A stretch of 64,000 nucleotides of DNA from Promethearchaeota archaeon (lineage in GTDB: Archaea; Asgardarchaeota; Lokiarchaeia; Sigyniarchaeales; SOKP01): positions 31,025 through 95,024 of the forward strand of contig JAEOTA010000014.1 in the NCBI GenBank assembly GCA_016840085.1. Direction: 5' to 3'. The translations under genes were made by a program, and so were the position numbers. The first letter of the stretch is position 1; each line of letters opens with the position of its first letter. This document shows positions 16,736-25,448 of the stretch, in pieces. Under the pieces are notes generated by a model. It had not been told where the DNA came from. It was given only the letters and a program-made list of their open reading frames with translations, and ran no database searches.

Positions 16736-18121
16736 TTATGAGGGTATATGTGTTGGCGTATTCGATCCTTCTCCAACTTTCCTATAAGTGAATCCCTTTT
16801 CCTCAACCAATTTTTTCTTAAAGATATTTCTGCCATCAATAATAATAGGTGTTTTCACTTTACTCTTTAAATCATCAAGATCAATATCATAATACTCACT
16901 ATGGTTTGTGGCAAAAATGAGAACGTCAGCTCCAGAAACAGCTTTATTAAAGTCATTCGTTAATTCTGTGGCGTTGTAATCTCGCGGTTTCACATAAGGA
17001 TCATGCGCAATAAATGTTATGTTGTGAGAATGATACCTATTTTTTAAGAATTTAACAATATTTTCAGTTGGTGTATTACGAGTGTCATCTGTATTTGCCT
17101 TGTAAGAAATCCCTAATAAAGTAATTTTGATATTGTCTACTACTTTGCGTGATTCTCTAAAAGTATCTTCCATCAATTCTATTATATGACGAGGCATGAA
17201 ATCATTCAAATCTCTTGCTTTTAGCAAAATATCAGAGTTGAATTTATGTTCCGTGTATGTGCGATGACCATATTCGAGTAAATGAGGATCCTTTGTAAGA
17301 CAATGACCTCCTACGCCTGAACCAGGATAATGCATCATTCGATCATCCCTTTGGTTAATTAATTCTATAATCTCAAATATATTTCTATTAAAGTCTTCAC
17401 ATAATAACGCCATTTCATTTGCAAAAGCTATGTTAACATCCCTATAAGTATTTTCAATACATTTAGTTAATTCGGCTGTTAATGTATCAGTTACTCTTAA
17501 TTCCTTCTTGACTACCTTTCCATATAAGAATTTTGCTCTATTATTTGCTTCTTCACACCCTCCTCCAATTACTCGTTCCATATCAGTTATATATTCGAGT
17601 AATTTCCCAGGCATAAGGCGTTCGAATGAAAATACTAGATAAAAATCCTCTCCTCTCTTTAGCCCACTTCCTTCCTCTAATATCGGTTGTACAATATTAT
17701 TAGTTGTGCCCGGTGCTACTGTGGATTCAATTATAATCGTAGTTCCTTTTTTATTATGTTTAGATATTTCTTTAGAAACCTCTTTTAATGATTCGTATCT
17801 AGGAACTTTAGAATCTAGGTCAACAGGGGTCTGTACGTCAACTAGAATAAAATCTGCATCATCCACATCATCATATTTGTCAGTAACCTTCAATTTTCCA
17901 TTTTTTGCAACTCTAGCTATTAATTCATCTAAACCTGGCTCCTCTCCCTCAAAAGGATTCTTTCCACTATTGAGCCAATCAATCTTCCAACCTGATCTTT
18001 TTGATCTACGCTGAATTCCAGTAACATAAAAATTATCAACATCAGCTAATAATGCTGCCATTGGTATACCTACATACCCCATGCCGATAACAACTATATT
18101 AGTTCTATCCATTTTAACCAC
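16736..18121 (-). CDS. wecC: UDP-N-acetylmannosamine/UDP-glucose dehydrogenase family
   Basis: A 461-residue NAD-dependent nucleotide-sugar dehydrogenase that oxidises the C6 alcohol of a UDP-sugar to a uronic acid, for surface glycans. The Rossmann motif is IGMGYVGIPMA at residues 12-22. STVAPGTT and ENTYRDVNIAFANE match the WecC-like branch better than UDP-glucose dehydrogenase. The catalytic Cys lies in GVGGHCLTKDP, and the C-terminal domain has GISYKANTDDTRNTPT. The alternative ATG nine bases downstream of 18121 gives MDRTNIVV. The gene stands alone, flanked by the TGA-ORF pair and a broken rhomboid gene. Substrate is uncertain. Confidence 0.86.
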   Translation of the reverse strand: MVKMDRTNIVVIGMGYVGIPMAALLADVDNFYVTGIQRRSKRSGWKIDWLNSGKNPFEGEEPGLDELIARVAKNGKLKVTDKYDDVDDADFILVDVQTPVDLDSKVPRYESLKEVSKEISKHNKKGTTIIIESTVAPGTTNNIVQPILEEGSGLKRGEDFYLVFSFERLMPGKLLEYITDMERVIGGGCEEANNRAKFLYGKVVKKELRVTDTLTAELTKCIENTYRDVNIAFANEMALLCEDFNRNIFEIIELINQRDDRMMHYPGSGVGGHCLTKDPHLLEYGHRTYTEHKFNSDILLKARDLNDFMPRHIIELMEDTFRESRKVVDNIKITLLGISYKANTDDTRNTPTENIVKFLKNRYHSHNITFIAHDPYVKPRDYNATELTNDFNKAVSGADVLIFATNHSEYYDIDLDDLKSKVKTPIIIDGRNIFKKKLVEEKGFTYRKVGEGSNTPTHIPS

Positions 18122-18256
18122 AGAGTTATTATTTTTGGTTGATTATTTTATCTTAATCCTAATTTAACTTCTTAATAATTAGTAATAATTAATATAATTC
18201 ATAATTCAAAAAATTTAGGAAAATAAAAAGAAATTAAAAATTAAATTATTGGCATT

Positions 18257-18906
18257 TTATTTTTTGTATTTAGGTTTTACAGCTTTGAAAATACTTGCTA
18301 TTACGGCTCCTCCTATGAATCCTCCTACATGAGCAAAATGGGCAGTCTGTCCTATGCTTAAAGGGTCAAGAATCGAAACAATCGCATAAGTTAATTCAGC
18401 TACAAAGTATATTACAATAAAAACACCCGCACCCACTTTTCGCGCACCTACTCCCGATAGAACATTAAATTTATTACCAGGATAAAGAATAGCATACACT
18501 GCCATAAGTCCAAAAATTGCTCCTGAAGCGCCTAAAGAAGGAATATCTGCTAAAAATGGGCCCCATACTGGAATAATTATCGTACTTAAAGCGTGAAGTA
18601 AAGTACCACACAATCCTGAAACAAAGTAGGTAAATAAAAATAAGAAATGCCCCATAGAATGTTCACAATTATCTGTTATTACAAGGTAAAACCACATGTT
18701 CATGATTATGTGGACATTGATGTGATTAATGTCCATAACTTTTCCCCTGCAAAGAATTCAGAAGGAACAAAAGCAGCTTCGATATGCATTTGCCCAGCAG
18801 GATCCAAAAACTGTCAGATAAAGACAATTATATTTGCGATTAATATAAGTACAGAGAAATATTGCTTAAAAAATGGAATTTTATCAGGTTCAGCTTCATA
18901 TACCAT
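18257..18906 (-). pseudogene. Rhomboid intramembrane protease, disrupted
   Basis: The C-terminal part is a clear rhomboid protease: HIIMNMWFYLVI, the catalytic serine in GASGAIFG and the catalytic histidine in FAHVGGFIGG, with several membrane helices. The N-terminal part continues upstream to ATG 18906 with PSEFFAGEKLWTLITSM, also classic rhomboid. Two lesions separate them. TGA at 18814-18816 (codon 31) stands where rhomboids of this type carry Trp (NIIVFI-x-QFLDP). About 18705-18720, the usual FLHGG-like residues between ITSM and HIIMNMW are missing and the frame changes. So the gene has a nonsense change plus a deletion, and is probably inactive. Sequencing error could explain one lesion but hardly both. 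Confidence 0.8.
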
Positions 18907-19096
18907 TTTAATTAACTCTCTTTATTTTTTTTGAATAGAATTCAATATTAAAGATAAGTTCCTTAAAACTATTTAAAGGTTCTTCTAATACTTACTAAAT
19001 TTAAATAATAAAAAGAAGAAGAAATAGTATGAAGTTAATTTCTAATAGAAGCTTCTTAAATTATAAAGATCGTTAATAGAAAATAAACTGAGGTTT

Positions 19097-19486
19097 TTAA
19101 TTCTTATTTTGCTCTAATAACTCTTGAATTGTTTTCAAAAGTTCTTTACCAGAAAAAGGTTTTGTAATATAGGCATCAGCACCTAGTTTCTTTCCCTTTT
19201 GAACATCCTCATTAAAACTTTTCACTGTGAATAATACAACAAGGATATCTCTATATCTTTCATTATTCTTGATTTCCTCGAGAACGCTATAGCCCGATCG
19301 GCCTGGCATCATTATATCTAAGAGGATTAGGGCGATTTTTTCATAATTCTCTTCTACCATTTTCATTGCTTCTTTTGCATTATTACTTGTTATCGTTTCA
19401 AAATCTCCTAACTTTAAAAATTTCTCAGTGAGATTAACAATATCTGGCTCATCATCTACAATTAGGATCGTATTTTTTCCAGACAT
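19097..19486 (-). CDS. CheY-like response regulator receiver
   Basis: A 129-residue stand-alone receiver domain. It has the acidic pair in IVDDEPD, the phosphoacceptor Asp in LILLDIMMPG, the conserved Thr/Ser in LFTVKS and the Lys in YITKPFSG. There is no output domain, so it acts by protein contact or in a phosphorelay. ATG at 19486 lies 114 bp from the divergent Bud23-like gene. No histidine kinase is encoded beside it. Confidence 0.93.
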   Translation of the reverse strand: MSGKNTILIVDDEPDIVNLTEKFLKLGDFETITSNNAKEAMKMVEENYEKIALILLDIMMPGRSGYSVLEEIKNNERYRDILVVLFTVKSFNEDVQKGKKLGADAYITKPFSGKELLKTIQELLEQNKN

Positions 19487-19600
19487 AAGTAAACCCTAAA
19501 CACAATTATTAGTCTTAGTTAAGAATAAATTTATTTAACTATTATATATTGATTTATGCATTTATATAAATGACCTTATTTTTTGCAATTGTGATAGACA

Positions 19601-20260
19601 TTGGTAAGAAAAAATAGACTCCCGAAATTTCCAGATGATTATATTGATGACAAAGCGGAAGAATATGATAGTTCAAGCTGGATGGAGCGCAATCAGAAGA
19701 GAGCCACTTTATTAAGTATTCAATATCTTTACGACGAAAAATTAAGTGGTAAGGCAGACAAGGGGGTAAATATAGGAGATTCCTACCTAATTTTAGACTT
19801 AGGATGCGGCACAGGATTTTCATCTGAAATTATGATTGAAAATGGATTTAGAGTAATTGGAATAGATATTTTAAGTGATATGTTATTAAAAGCAAGAGAT
19901 AAGAAAAAAAAATTTGAAAATTATAAAAGTTTAGAATTAATATTAGCAGATATTAATTTTTTACCTATAAAGGGAGCCTCAATTGATCACATTATTTCAA
20001 TTTCATCCTATAATTTTATAACGTATGGAAAAGACAACTACGGAGAAAGGATTAAGCTTCTAAATGATACAGCAAAATATTTGAATAAGATTTTAAAGAA
20101 AAAAGGAAGAATTATTATTGAATTTTACCCTAAGAATGATAAGGAACTAAAGGTTTTTAAAAGATCATTTATAATGAATGGATTTGAAGGCTACATGGTG
20201 AAAAATAAGCCTTCTCAAAAATCAGGTCAAACCTATTTATTATTAAAGAAAATATCTTAA
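19601..20260 (+). CDS. Bud23-like rRNA methyltransferase
   Basis: A 219-residue class I SAM methyltransferase. The SAM motif LDLGCGTGFS, the acidic IGIDI after it, and the overall pattern (SISSYNF, a late EFYPKNDKEL) match Bud23/WBSCR22, the eukaryotic enzyme that makes an N7-methylguanosine in 18S rRNA. Archaeal homologs exist but the target here is inferred. The basic C-terminal extension of Bud23 is short here. The only in-frame start is TTG 19601; the TATA-like TTTATATA around 19561 lies about 40 bp upstream, so the leader is very short. It is followed 10 bp later by the radical SAM gene, an apparent operon. Confidence 0.75.
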   Translation: MVRKNRLPKFPDDYIDDKAEEYDSSSWMERNQKRATLLSIQYLYDEKLSGKADKGVNIGDSYLILDLGCGTGFSSEIMIENGFRVIGIDILSDMLLKARDKKKKFENYKSLELILADINFLPIKGASIDHIISISSYNFITYGKDNYGERIKLLNDTAKYLNKILKKKGRIIIEFYPKNDKELKVFKRSFIMNGFEGYMVKNKPSQKSGQTYLLLKKIS

Positions 20261-20270
20261 AAATGGGAAA

Positions 20271-21413
20271 ATGGGAACATGCAAATTCTGTGGTAAACTT
20301 GATAGGAATATCTCTGAAGTCCTACAAGTATGTAGGGCTTGTATTCTAAATGGAGATTGGGAGATAATTGAACCACATATTTTCCAAGTGCATAAACAAG
20401 TTCGGCAACTCGTTGATTTACCAGATAAACCTCCTAAAGCAGAACGACCAAATATTAAACTAAACTGCAATTACTGCATAAATGAATGTTCTCTTTCTGA
20501 AAATGATGTAAGTTATTGCGGATTAAGAAACATTCAAAGAAAGAACTCAGGGGAATTGCCATTTCCAACAAAATCAAAGGGTTATATTCATGGCTATATA
20601 GATCCAAATCCAACAAATTGTTGCAATGCTTGGTTTTGCCCCGCAGGAACTCCAGCAGGATATCCCGAATTCTCGAATTATGAAGGCCCTGAATTTGGTA
20701 CATACAGCTACGCTGCCTTTCTATATGGATGTACGTTTTCGTGTTTGTTCTGCCAAAATAGTAGCCATAAGCAATTTCAGAAGCGAAATCTATTTGATGG
20801 TGAAGCTTTAGCAAATCAAATAGTAAAAAATGAAAAGATTACTTGTCTATGCTATTTTGGGGGAACTCCCGAATCCCAATTACCGTTTTCTATTAACTTA
20901 GCAGAACTTATTTTAGAAAAAATGGAAAACGAAGATAAAAAGAGAAAATTCAGGATATGCTGGGAATGGAATGGAAGTGGAAGACAAGATTTAGTAGAAA
21001 AATGCATGAGACTCGCAATAAAAACAGGAGGAAATATTAAATTTGATTTAAAAAGTTTCAATGAGAAATTAAATTTAGCAATGTGTGGTGTCAGTAATAG
21101 TAGAACACTTGAAAATTTCAAATTTTTAGCGGAGAAGTATTTTGGAACTAGAGGGAAAGACATGCCAGAGATGAGTGCGTGTACACTGATGGTTCCCGGA
21201 TACACTACTCAAGAAGAAGTTGAGCTGATTGCTGAATTTGTTAGTTCCATAAACGAAAATATTCCTTTTAGTTTATTAATTTTTCATGGAGATTATCAAA
21301 TGAGGGATTTAGGGATTACTCCTCGTAAGCAAGCGTTAAAAAGTTTTGAAGTAGCAAAAAAATATTTAAAAAATGTGAATTTGGGAAATAAATTTCTTTT
21401 AGGAATTGTTTAA
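20271..21413 (+). CDS. Radical SAM protein of the PflA/PflX-like type
   Basis: A 380-residue Fe-S enzyme. The radical SAM motif is CTFSCLFC (Cys154, Cys158, Cys161: CxxxCxxC). Upstream are two further cysteine clusters: C4xxC7 with C21xxC24, and C66xxC69, C73, C83, likely zinc or extra Fe-S sites, then a Cys-Cys-Asn-Ala-Trp-Phe-Cys segment. The TIM-barrel GGTPE motif is near residue 203. It resembles pyruvate-formate-lyase-activating-enzyme homologs of the PflX (COG1313) class, whose substrates are mostly unknown. ATG 20271 gives MGTCKFC. It probably shares a transcript with the methyltransferase upstream. Confidence 0.82.
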   Translation: MGTCKFCGKLDRNISEVLQVCRACILNGDWEIIEPHIFQVHKQVRQLVDLPDKPPKAERPNIKLNCNYCINECSLSENDVSYCGLRNIQRKNSGELPFPTKSKGYIHGYIDPNPTNCCNAWFCPAGTPAGYPEFSNYEGPEFGTYSYAAFLYGCTFSCLFCQNSSHKQFQKRNLFDGEALANQIVKNEKITCLCYFGGTPESQLPFSINLAELILEKMENEDKKRKFRICWEWNGSGRQDLVEKCMRLAIKTGGNIKFDLKSFNEKLNLAMCGVSNSRTLENFKFLAEKYFGTRGKDMPEMSACTLMVPGYTTQEEVELIAEFVSSINENIPFSLLIFHGDYQMRDLGITPRKQALKSFEVAKKYLKNVNLGNKFLLGIV

Positions 21414-21466
21414 TTTTTTTTAATAAAATTTACTTTATAAAAGTTCAAAAATGAATATTAAACACA

Positions 21467-21886
21467 CTATACGTTAAATAATCTATAAGGTACTCCGAAA
21501 AATGTATCTCCTCCAATGATCTCTAAAATTTTATCTCTAGTATAAACAGTATCATAATAAATAAATAATTCACCCTTTCCATTACATCTTTCATTAATCT
21601 CAACCCAAACATATTCAGGACTCGTGTTTTCGATCTCTTCTATAATATCCTTATGATCTTCAACAACTTGCCTGACTTTTTCAATTTCTGGGAGTTCTTC
21701 GCAAGGTAATTTTAGATTATAATTTATTGAATTCTTGATAGTTTTATACGCATAAATGACTATTGGAATGCTTGCTAGAGATATTATTATAACAATAGTT
21801 ATGATGATTAAAGCCCATATTCTACGTTGATTTTTTCTTCTTAGTGAAAGATTATTTCTAATAGGAATATAATCATCATCTTTCAT
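21467..21886 (-). CDS. Single-pass membrane protein with external domain
   Basis: A 139-residue protein with one transmembrane helix (residues 24-46, WALIIITIVIIIS onward) after a basic N terminus (LRRKNQRR), so it is likely type II/N-in. The remaining 90 residues are polar, with two cysteines (Cys59 and Cys100 region), possibly a disulfide outside the cell. I do not recognise a family. It is convergent with the radical SAM gene. ATG at 21886. Confidence 0.55.
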   Translation of the reverse strand: MKDDDYIPIRNNLSLRRKNQRRIWALIIITIVIIISLASIPIVIYAYKTIKNSINYNLKLPCEELPEIEKVRQVVEDHKDIIEEIENTSPEYVWVEINERCNGKGELFIYYDTVYTRDKILEIIGGDTFFGVPYRLFNV

Positions 21887-22110
21887 GATATTCTCTCTTT
21901 CTCTATTTTTAAGTAGTATTTTCTGCCGATGATTAAATTGAAAACTTCCTTTTTAAATTTATTGGGTAAAAAACAAAAATAATCAAAAATTTCCAATATC
22001 CTTTTGAAAATTAGATGAAAAAATTTATTTAAGAGCAATTATTTAATAATTTATTCAGTAGCAATTAGAATGCTAAAGCTAAGGGTAAATTTTAAATACA
22101 ACTTTTAGTG

Positions 22111-22427
22111 GTGAGTAAAACATACAAAAAGCACGCATACGGTTGTCATCTACTCAATTAGATTCATTGCAATCAGTATGCGAGCAAGTGTTACAGGTTT
22201 GTCGTAGTCAGGGCATCAAAAAAAATGGTCCTATTCCCCTTCCTACTAAAAGATTGCGTGTACCAGTAATGAAGGCGCCTAGTGGCCAAGGTACTAGTAC
22301 CTGGGCAAAATTTGAGATGAGAATTCATAAAAGACTTTTTGAAATTATCGCAAATGAGCGCAGTATGCATCTCATCATGAAAATTCAGATTCCTGAATCA
22401 GTTCTCGTAGAAATTGAATTAATGTAG
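22111..22427 (+). CDS. rpsJ: Ribosomal protein uS10, start region frameshifted
   Basis: Archaeal-type uS10 of the small subunit, identified by GPIPLPTKRLRVP, WAKFEMRIHKRL and IQIPESVLVEIEL. The frame continues upstream of the TTG at 22143 through AAA-GCA-CGC-ATA-CGG (KARIRLSST, the family's first strand), then meets TAA with no ATG, GTG or TTG in frame. GTG at 22111 opens SKT in the adjacent frame; a single lost base near 22120 would join them into SKTIQKARIRLSST, which is what the family needs. So the true start is probably GTG 22111. I take this as a consensus error in an essential gene, though an ATA start at 22122 is possible. Confidence 0.85.
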
Positions 22428-22469
22428 TTTGAGTCGATTTTTATATTGGAATAGAATACTTTAACTTAG

Positions 22470-23225
22470 TTATAATTCATCTAATTTAATTTGAATTGGT
22501 TCATTAGCTAATTTTGCTTTTTCATCGATTTCAATAATATCAACATAATAAACATTTCCGAGAATTTCTGTTCTTTGACCAATTTTTACATCCTTACCCT
22601 TTATATTTCCATCAACATGCGTTTTGATAATATTTACTTTATTTTTAGCAAGAATACTTCCGTGTATTTTATAATGTTGTTTCTTAATTTTTTCTTGAAC
22701 TCCAATTATAACATTTTCAGCAACAACATTCCCTTCAATATTAGTTGATCCATTAATATTAATATTTTTCTCAGAAGATAGATTTCCATTGATATCTGAA
22801 GAGCCAGAAAGATTAACACTTTGCTCTCCCCTCACAAAATTTCCACCTATAAATGTTCCAGATGCTATTAAAGATCCTTGAATAGTAATAATATTCCCCA
22901 CTTGTGCTGAACCAGCAAAATCAGCACTTTCATCACCATAAAGGAATCCTGCCACATTAAATGTGCCTGAACTACTAATATCCCCATGAACAGTAACATT
23001 ACCAGATCCATTTAAAGAACCTGAAGTCGTAAGTCCACTACATTCTAAATCCCCATTAATTTTTCCTGAACCTGCTATTCGTATAGATTTATCTACTTTT
23101 CCACCAGAAATTTTTGCAGAACCTGAAACGCTTATATGTTTGTCAAATTCAGTGAAATCACCTGAACTACTTATCATAGCTCTTTTTTCGGGTTTTTCAA
23201 TAGAATCATCATCTTTTTTTTCCAT
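22470..23225 (-). CDS. Bactofilin-like polymer-forming protein
   Basis: A 251-residue protein built from repeated short strands with Gly/Ser/Asn turns (ISVSGSAKISGG, SGLTTSGSLNGSGN and later copies), the right-handed beta-helix of polymer-forming cytoskeletal proteins (bactofilin-like, also DUF342/DUF4097-like). A short acidic/Lys-rich N-terminal tail precedes the helix, and the C terminus ends in a charged strand. It may form a cell-wide scaffold. ATG at 23225. It is on the opposite strand from uS10 (43 bp apart at the 3' ends). Confidence 0.85.
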   Translation of the reverse strand: MEKKDDDSIEKPEKRAMISSSGDFTEFDKHISVSGSAKISGGKVDKSIRIAGSGKINGDLECSGLTTSGSLNGSGNVTVHGDISSSGTFNVAGFLYGDESADFAGSAQVGNIITIQGSLIASGTFIGGNFVRGEQSVNLSGSSDINGNLSSEKNININGSTNIEGNVVAENVIIGVQEKIKKQHYKIHGSILAKNKVNIIKTHVDGNIKGKDVKIGQRTEILGNVYYVDIIEIDEKAKLANEPIQIKLDEL

Positions 23226-23411
23226 ACTTTTAACCTTCTATAATAATTGATTTACAGTTATATAAAATCAAGTTTAATAAAACTTTTACTTATTTACTAA
23301 AATTTTCGAAAAAACTATGTATCTAATTAATCAGATTTAAATCAATAAATAAATATAATTTTATTAAATAAATGGACGATATCTTAAAAAATAATATAAT
23401 AGTGTATTGAA

Positions 23412-24131
23412 TTGGCTGATTTTCATACAAAAACGTTTTATGGACAAGAATCAAGTTTAATTATTACTAGTCCTGCGAAAATGGTTCCATATATCTTTTT
23501 AAGTTGTATAAAGAGAAAAGATAATGGAACTTGGGAACATACTACTGAAGGGGAAGGAAAAACCGTTAAAATGTCAATCGAAGAAATAGTATGTATCTTA
23601 GAAGTCCTTCATAGAAGGAGTGCCAACTGGCGAGGATATCACGTTTTCAAAGATCGCAAAACAGAGATTTATGTAGGCTGGGAAGATGAAACTCGGCAAT
23701 TGTTACAAGTTAAACTAGGAGATTATATAAAAAAAGTCCGGTTTCCGAATTTAAATTTTTTAACATTGTTGCTTGAACATATATTAAAAGAGAAAATCGA
23801 ATTTGCTACAAGTGGGACTTTTGAATCTAAGACAAAAGAAAAAATAGAAATTGATGAAGAAGCAGAATATGGTGTGTTTGCTGAACATATCACAGCTAGA
23901 GACGGATTACATATAGTAGAAACTACTGAATATGGTGTTTCAGTTGATACAATAGATATAAAAGCAAAAATTAAAGTTGAAAGCCCTAAGGCGTTATTAA
24001 TTACTCTCGATACAGAAGAAGAATTCTGGATTCCAAAAAGTTGTATCCACAGCGATTTTGATGTGAGTAAGAAAAGTAAACCTCAGAAATTTATTGTAGA
24101 TAAATGGATAATTGAAAAACATCAAATTTGA
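23412..24131 (+). CDS. Uncharacterised protein, possible PC4/Whirly-like domain
   Basis: A 239-residue soluble protein of unknown function. Residues 10-130 carry a strand-rich segment (GQESSLIITSPAKMVPYIFLSCIKR), a helical stretch IEEIVCILEVLHRR and strands up to the segment YVGWEDETRQLLQVKL, which could be a PC4/Whirly-type ssDNA-binding fold; I cannot prove this. The C-terminal 100 residues are charged and strand-rich. There is no ATG in frame, so TTG 23412 is taken as start. Stop is TGA, rare in this window. The CDF gene begins 3 bp after it, so the two are translationally adjacent. Confidence 0.45.
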   Translation: MADFHTKTFYGQESSLIITSPAKMVPYIFLSCIKRKDNGTWEHTTEGEGKTVKMSIEEIVCILEVLHRRSANWRGYHVFKDRKTEIYVGWEDETRQLLQVKLGDYIKKVRFPNLNFLTLLLEHILKEKIEFATSGTFESKTKEKIEIDEEAEYGVFAEHITARDGLHIVETTEYGVSVDTIDIKAKIKVESPKALLITLDTEEEFWIPKSCIHSDFDVSKKSKPQKFIVDKWIIEKHQI

Positions 24132-24133
24132 AA

Positions 24134-25393
24134 ATGATTGAAACCAATGAGAATCTGAAGTTTTACGAACGTCCTATATTTTTAAACTTTTTGTTGTTAA
24201 CTATAACTATTTTATTATTCATTTTAAAATTAATATTTTCATCTATATCCAATAGTTTAGCACTTCAAGCAGACGCCTTTGATAACCTTACTGATATAGT
24301 AATGGTAGTTGCAGCATTAATAGGAATTATATATTCTAGAAAAAAGCCTAATGAAAAATTTCCTTATGGTTATTATAAAATAGAAAATATCGTTAGCTTG
24401 ATTATTTCAATATTTATTTTTTATACTGCTTATAATATTATTTTGCAATCAATTAGAGAAATCTTAAGCTTTATTTCAGGTAATTTGAAAACTATCGAGA
24501 CATCAATTTTAATCTACGTCTTTTTGGTAATTTCTTTAATTATTTCTTTATCCATTACTCTTTATTTAAAGATCATAGGAAAGAAAACGAACTCACCTGT
24601 AATTGAGGCAGAAGCAAGCGAAAAATTATATGATAATTTTATATCTTTATCAGTTTTGATCGGATTTATCGGTGCTAGTTTTAATTTATATCTTTTAGAC
24701 TCAATAATTGGATTATTCATTGCTCTCTTTATTATTAAAGGGGGTTTTGATATTTTTTTAAACTCAACAAAAATCTTGCTTGATGCAGTTATAGATTTTG
24801 ATAAAAGAACTGAACTTTATAATTTAATAGAAACATTTCCAAAGATTAAAAAAATAGAACGGTTAGAAATAAGATCTTATGGAAAATATGTATTTCTAGA
24901 AGTAAATGTTAATTTAAGCAAAGATCTTACTTTAAACCAAGTTCAAACGTTAAAAAATCTCATAAATATAAAGATTAAGGAATCATTCCCTCAGATATTT
25001 AAAGTAGTAATATTAACTCAAACTGAAGAGAAACCTATAACGAAAGTAGCTATTCCCTTAATTGATAATAATGGATTAAACTCACATATATCTGATCATT
25101 TTGGAGAAGCTCTCTATTTTGCTTTATTTGAAATAGAAGAAAGTGATGTGGGAAAACATTTATTGAATTATAATATAGTAACTAACAAATTTATTAAAGA
25201 AGAAAAGAGAAAAGGAATTTTAATCTCAGATTGGTTAATTTCATATAAAATCGATAAAATATTTTTAAAAAAAGACCTAAAAATAGGTCCCAAATTAATC
25301 TTCGAAAAAGGTCTAATTTCAATAGAGATAACAGAACTAAATAATTTAAATGAAATAATAAACTATGAATTAAAACTTTTAAAATCTACATAA
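24134..25393 (+). CDS. CDF cation transporter with C-terminal NifX-like domain
   Basis: A 419-residue cation-diffusion-facilitator protein that exports divalent metal. Six helices lie in residues 20-215; the metal-site positions read D-x3-D in helix 2 (DAFDNLTD) and E-x3-D in helix 5 (EKLYD), unlike the H-x3-D of zinc types, so Mn or Fe is likelier. A ZT-dimer domain follows, then from residue 300 (TKVAIPLIDNNG, SDHFGEA, KGILISDWL) a domain like NifX/dinitrogenase-cofactor proteins. ATG 24134 is preferred; TTG 24128 overlaps the previous stop. Coupled with the upstream gene. Confidence 0.85.
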   Translation: MIETNENLKFYERPIFLNFLLLTITILLFILKLIFSSISNSLALQADAFDNLTDIVMVVAALIGIIYSRKKPNEKFPYGYYKIENIVSLIISIFIFYTAYNIILQSIREILSFISGNLKTIETSILIYVFLVISLIISLSITLYLKIIGKKTNSPVIEAEASEKLYDNFISLSVLIGFIGASFNLYLLDSIIGLFIALFIIKGGFDIFLNSTKILLDAVIDFDKRTELYNLIETFPKIKKIERLEIRSYGKYVFLEVNVNLSKDLTLNQVQTLKNLINIKIKESFPQIFKVVILTQTEEKPITKVAIPLIDNNGLNSHISDHFGEALYFALFEIEESDVGKHLLNYNIVTNKFIKEEKRKGILISDWLISYKIDKIFLKKDLKIGPKLIFEKGLISIEITELNNLNEIINYELKLLKST

Positions 25394-25448
25394 AAATTAA
25401 ATGTTATTTTAGATTTTTGAATACTTATTAAAACTTACACTGATTTTA

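Noticed and set aside
18647..18934. A plus-strand 95-codon frame
   Set aside because: It lies antisense to the N-terminal part of the broken rhomboid gene, whose frame has recognisable homology; the plus frame has none.
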